A DNA stretch of 64,000 nucleotides from Selaginella tamariscina (lineage: Eukaryota > Streptophyta > Lycopodiopsida > Selaginellales > Selaginellaceae): positions 1 through 64,000 of the forward strand of contig PUQB01000258.1 of assembly GCA_003024785.1 (NCBI GenBank), read 5' to 3'. Shown piece after piece: positions 61,101 through 64,000 of the stretch (positions are counted from its first letter, which is position 1; each line of letters starts with the position of its first letter). The translations under genes and the position numbers were made by a program. Under the pieces are notes generated by a model that was given only the letters and a program-made list of their open reading frames with translations, searched no databases and was not told the DNA's origin.

Positions 61101-64000
61101 GAAGGCCCAGAAGGGGTCAAATAGGAAACACCATTGGCATGATGGGAGAATTGGGTACGACCAGCAGCAAGACCCCCACCAAGAGGCACTGCAACCACAG
61201 TGGACTACGTGAAGACGTACCGACTATCCCGGTTCGCATGGCGGGTCACACAATCAGCGAAGTGATTATAGATGGGGGGTCAATGTCATGTCAGCAGACC
61301 TCCACATGAAATTGCATATGCCAACTCCGGAACCCACCCCATTTCAGGTACGCATGGCCAATCAGGCCGAGGTGGCACCCAAGGGCATTCTGAGGGCAGT
61401 AGAGGTCGAGATCCAAACGGTCAAATTTTGGATCAATGTTGTGGTCCTGAATATGCACGCCATGGGGGATTTGACCTACTCCTCGGTCACCCTGGCTCAT
61501 GGGTGCAAAGGTACAACACGATTGGGAGCACCAATAGATACGGTTCCGCACCAGATGGGCAATAAGGTCCATACCCACAGGCGAAACCCAGGCCCCCGCA
61601 CGAGATTCGAGGCGATGGAGTATCAGGAGCCCGGCGGGCACTAGGGATGGAGCGAGGGCGTAACAGTGACCTCCGCAGGCCGGCTCCCGGGATTGGGTTG
61701 CGCTAGACAGGAGGCCTCGCATCAGAGGCAGGCCAACATAAAGGAACTAGGGATTGCAGAAGCAACCAAAGCCCGAGACTATCCGGTACCGGAACGTTGG
61801 TTCACCAACCACCAAGACAAGTCCGGAGGGCCTATCTGGACACACCCAAGCCAGACGGCCGCCTTAATCAAGCGGAGCCACTCCAGAGCCGGTATCGACA
61901 GGGATAGGCAACCCTTTTCCGGTCCTGGTCCCAAGGAGAGATATCCACCACTTGGGCCGATTGGAGATCGGCCGGGAAATAGGGGGGGGGGGAGAAGCTC
62001 CGACGTAGACACGCCTGGGTGGAAGTAGGACATGGAAACCTAGATAGGGGACATGCGGGGCCAGTGTGGGGAAGAAGTGGTAGGAAGGGATCAACAGGTA
62101 AGACTGTGCAGTTAAAGCCAAAATGGGCCTCACCAGGCGGCAGCAAAACCACCACAGTCTACGTTAACAGACAAGTACCACAACAAATGGCCGATAGTAG
62201 CAACACTGGTCACCCAGATGGAGCACAAATTGAGGAATCCCGGGGCAGAACCAGCGAATCATGGGGTGAAGAGATAGGGAGGACGGAGGAGCCAGAAGCA
62301 GGATCTCCAAACGCACGTGTGGCCAGCTCATAGGACCACATGGTCCACGAAGTTGGACCACATGCATGAGGCACGCACTACGAAGGCAATGATGGTCAGG
62401 CGGCGCCATCATTGGGTATCCAGGCGTAGGGATAGACGCGCCAGTCACCTCGGAGGACGCCACAAGGATTGTCACGGCACCTACACTCAGAAAGGAGGTG
62501 CACAATGCCACACCTCCATTACCATGACCACGGGGTGGATAGAGAGAATTCGGCCAGTGGTGATCAAAGAAATTCGAGTGCTCATCAAGGGCCAAGAACG
62601 AGCAACGGAGCTAGTATCGCCCAGGTACTCCAAGTTCAAGGAATTAATCGGGCAACCCGACGTCCGGAGAGTCAGAAAGCAATCACGATTGGATGAATTC
62701 TTCGACCTTCCGTGGGGAGAAATAGAGGACCCAGGATTTGATGAGAAGGCCAGACAATTCCTCCAGTCAGCGGAATTAGTGGCTAGTCAAACCGAGCATA
62801 GGGGGATACAATTCTGCACGGATGGGAGTGCCGTCTTCCGCATTATGTTTGATGAACTAGCGATAGTCTTCCAGCTACCAAGGGACGGCCTAGCCCTAGG
62901 AGAATGCTCAAACGCAGAGGTTCAATGGCTCGCCACCACAGGAAGTTATGGACTACGAGGCATAAAGCGAAGAAGGAAGCAGCCGAGTTCGTAACGCTAG
63001 TGGCCTTCATGCTCATAGGAAGAACAGGGAGTCGGATCACCAGGTGATTTGCAAACGGTCTTTGCAGGGCGTGGGAAGGAGTCGTGATAAATTGGGCTGA
63101 CTGCCTTAAGCAGTACCTAATTCCGGCTCTAACTAGTGGGATTCACGGAGTTCGAGCCGGCACTGAGCAAAGGCTACCCATGGCTGGCCACATTGCTATT
63201 ATGACCACGGGCTCGTTCGGCCGAACGGTAGTAAGAGCACCACCACCCTCCAAATGGGGGAATTGCCAGAACCCCCGGAGTCGCCAGAAGAACAGGATTC
63301 AATAGAGGGACCAGCATCTACAGAAGAACAGGGCTCAACAGAAGAACAGGCGTCAACAGAGGAGCAGGTGGAGGGTAGCCTCCTTCCGGACCAAGAATCA
63401 CCAGGGTATGTACCGCAGGAACCCATACACGCGATTCCCTTGGCTATAGGACCCCCACTACCTGAATCCTCGTCAGACGCAATTGAGCAACCTACCGGGC
63501 CTAGCCAGGGAGGAAAGAAGGACAAGCCCGAAGACGAGTACGAGAGTAACTATCAACACTTCCAGTCCAACGGACGATGGACCTCCACGGTCTATACCAG
63601 GCTCGTGGGGGTCTTTGACCAACTAGACGAAGCCATGGCGATATATGATGGCCTCGACCTCCCAGTAGTGGCGAGGGAACACAACGACATAGTGACAGAA
63701 CTCACAGAGCGGCGGCAGGGAGCCCGGGAAGTCGCCAAAAGGGCTAAGGAGCTACTGAGTGAAGGGGCCGACTGTGTATGATGACAATGAAGAAAACGAA
63801 GGACGCCTGGGAAAACTGGAGCGAAAGAAGAGCGGACTTCCAGTGGTTGTATAGTGAGTGCAAAACTCTCCTAAGGCTACTCAACGATGACGCACGGCCA
63901 TAGCCGGGTCATAGCTGGAAGGGAACAACAGATACAGGAATACAAAGCTTGGTTAGAACGAAGGTGTGGGGAGCACGGCCGCAGCGGGTCATAGCCGAAA

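Larger units (their letters stand above)
57478..64000 (+). mobile_element. LTR element E2, same family as E1, runs off the window, broken fossil
   Basis: Plus strand: 5' LTR (57,478-58,160), primer-binding site (58,165-58,181), gag region (about 58,900-61,120) with KLSAFACTLDKKAHAWWMRF and a CNICGSHNTDNC motif, protease-like region (about 61,230-61,640, EVIIDGGS), a linking region, and an unknown coding region (62,200 to the window end) with SPRYSKFKELIGQPDVRRVR, FFDLPWGEIEDPGFDEKARQ and an acidic part. No reverse transcriptase or integrase is seen within the 6.5 kb present. It is broken, with many breaks and an internal rearrangement relative to E1. No 3' LTR is in the window. Because gag, protease and the unknown region share one strand here, E2 is the reference for reading E1. 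Confidence 0.78.

Overview
The window looks like nuclear DNA of a land plant or close streptophyte relative. It is AT-rich and gene-poor. It holds a eukaryotic tRNA-Leu, GT-AG introns, a plant-type M1 aminopeptidase, a PPR fragment, kelch-repeat genes and several LTR elements of plant Ty3/gypsy lineages (Tat, chromovirus). I cannot name the species. The DUF7869-type gene weakly suggests a non-seed plant or charophyte. No host protein gene here looks intact, so this is a graveyard of duplicated, scrambled and insertion-split genes.

Layout. 1-7.2 kb: AT-rich DNA with one tRNA-Leu. 7.2-11.25 kb: first copy of a ~4 kb direct segmental duplication, ending in a decayed kelch gene on the minus strand; the second copy is at 34.46-38.48 kb. 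12.85-23.5 kb: a DUF7869 (transposase-derived type) gene on the minus strand, split by an LTR element (E1, TSD TGCCT) and then rearranged so that its middle piece and part of E1 face the other way. 23.67-24.13 kb: about ten copies of a palindrome around GGCGGGATTAATCCCGCC just upstream of that gene. 24.7-27.5 kb: tandem repeats and microsatellites. About 27.5-34.46 kb: a Tat-type Ty3/gypsy element on the minus strand with one LTR visible. 39.0-40.5 kb: an older gypsy remnant. 40.67-45.76 kb: an M1 aminopeptidase locus with exons out of order, lacking the zinc-binding exon, with an antisense PPR fragment in an intron. 47.5-57.5 kb: an old repeat interrupted by a pogo/Tigger DNA transposon and by a chromovirus (50,341-56,368, TSD TAAGC). 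57.48-64 kb: a second member (E2) of the E1 family, inserted in an older related LTR and running off the window.

Most notable. The E1/E2 family is an LTR element with gag and a protease-like region but no polymerase recognised in the parts present; instead it has an unknown 3' coding region ending in a coiled coil. It shares its primer-binding and leader sequence with the Tat element here, which suggests a non-autonomous partner. The two kelch copies carry complementary lesions, and two of their junctions hold very short (GT)n(GA)n tracts that could be introns or expansions. The palindrome array has a period of about 44 bp and no explanation I can offer with confidence. All calls come from reading the sequence and recalled family motifs; no database search was run.
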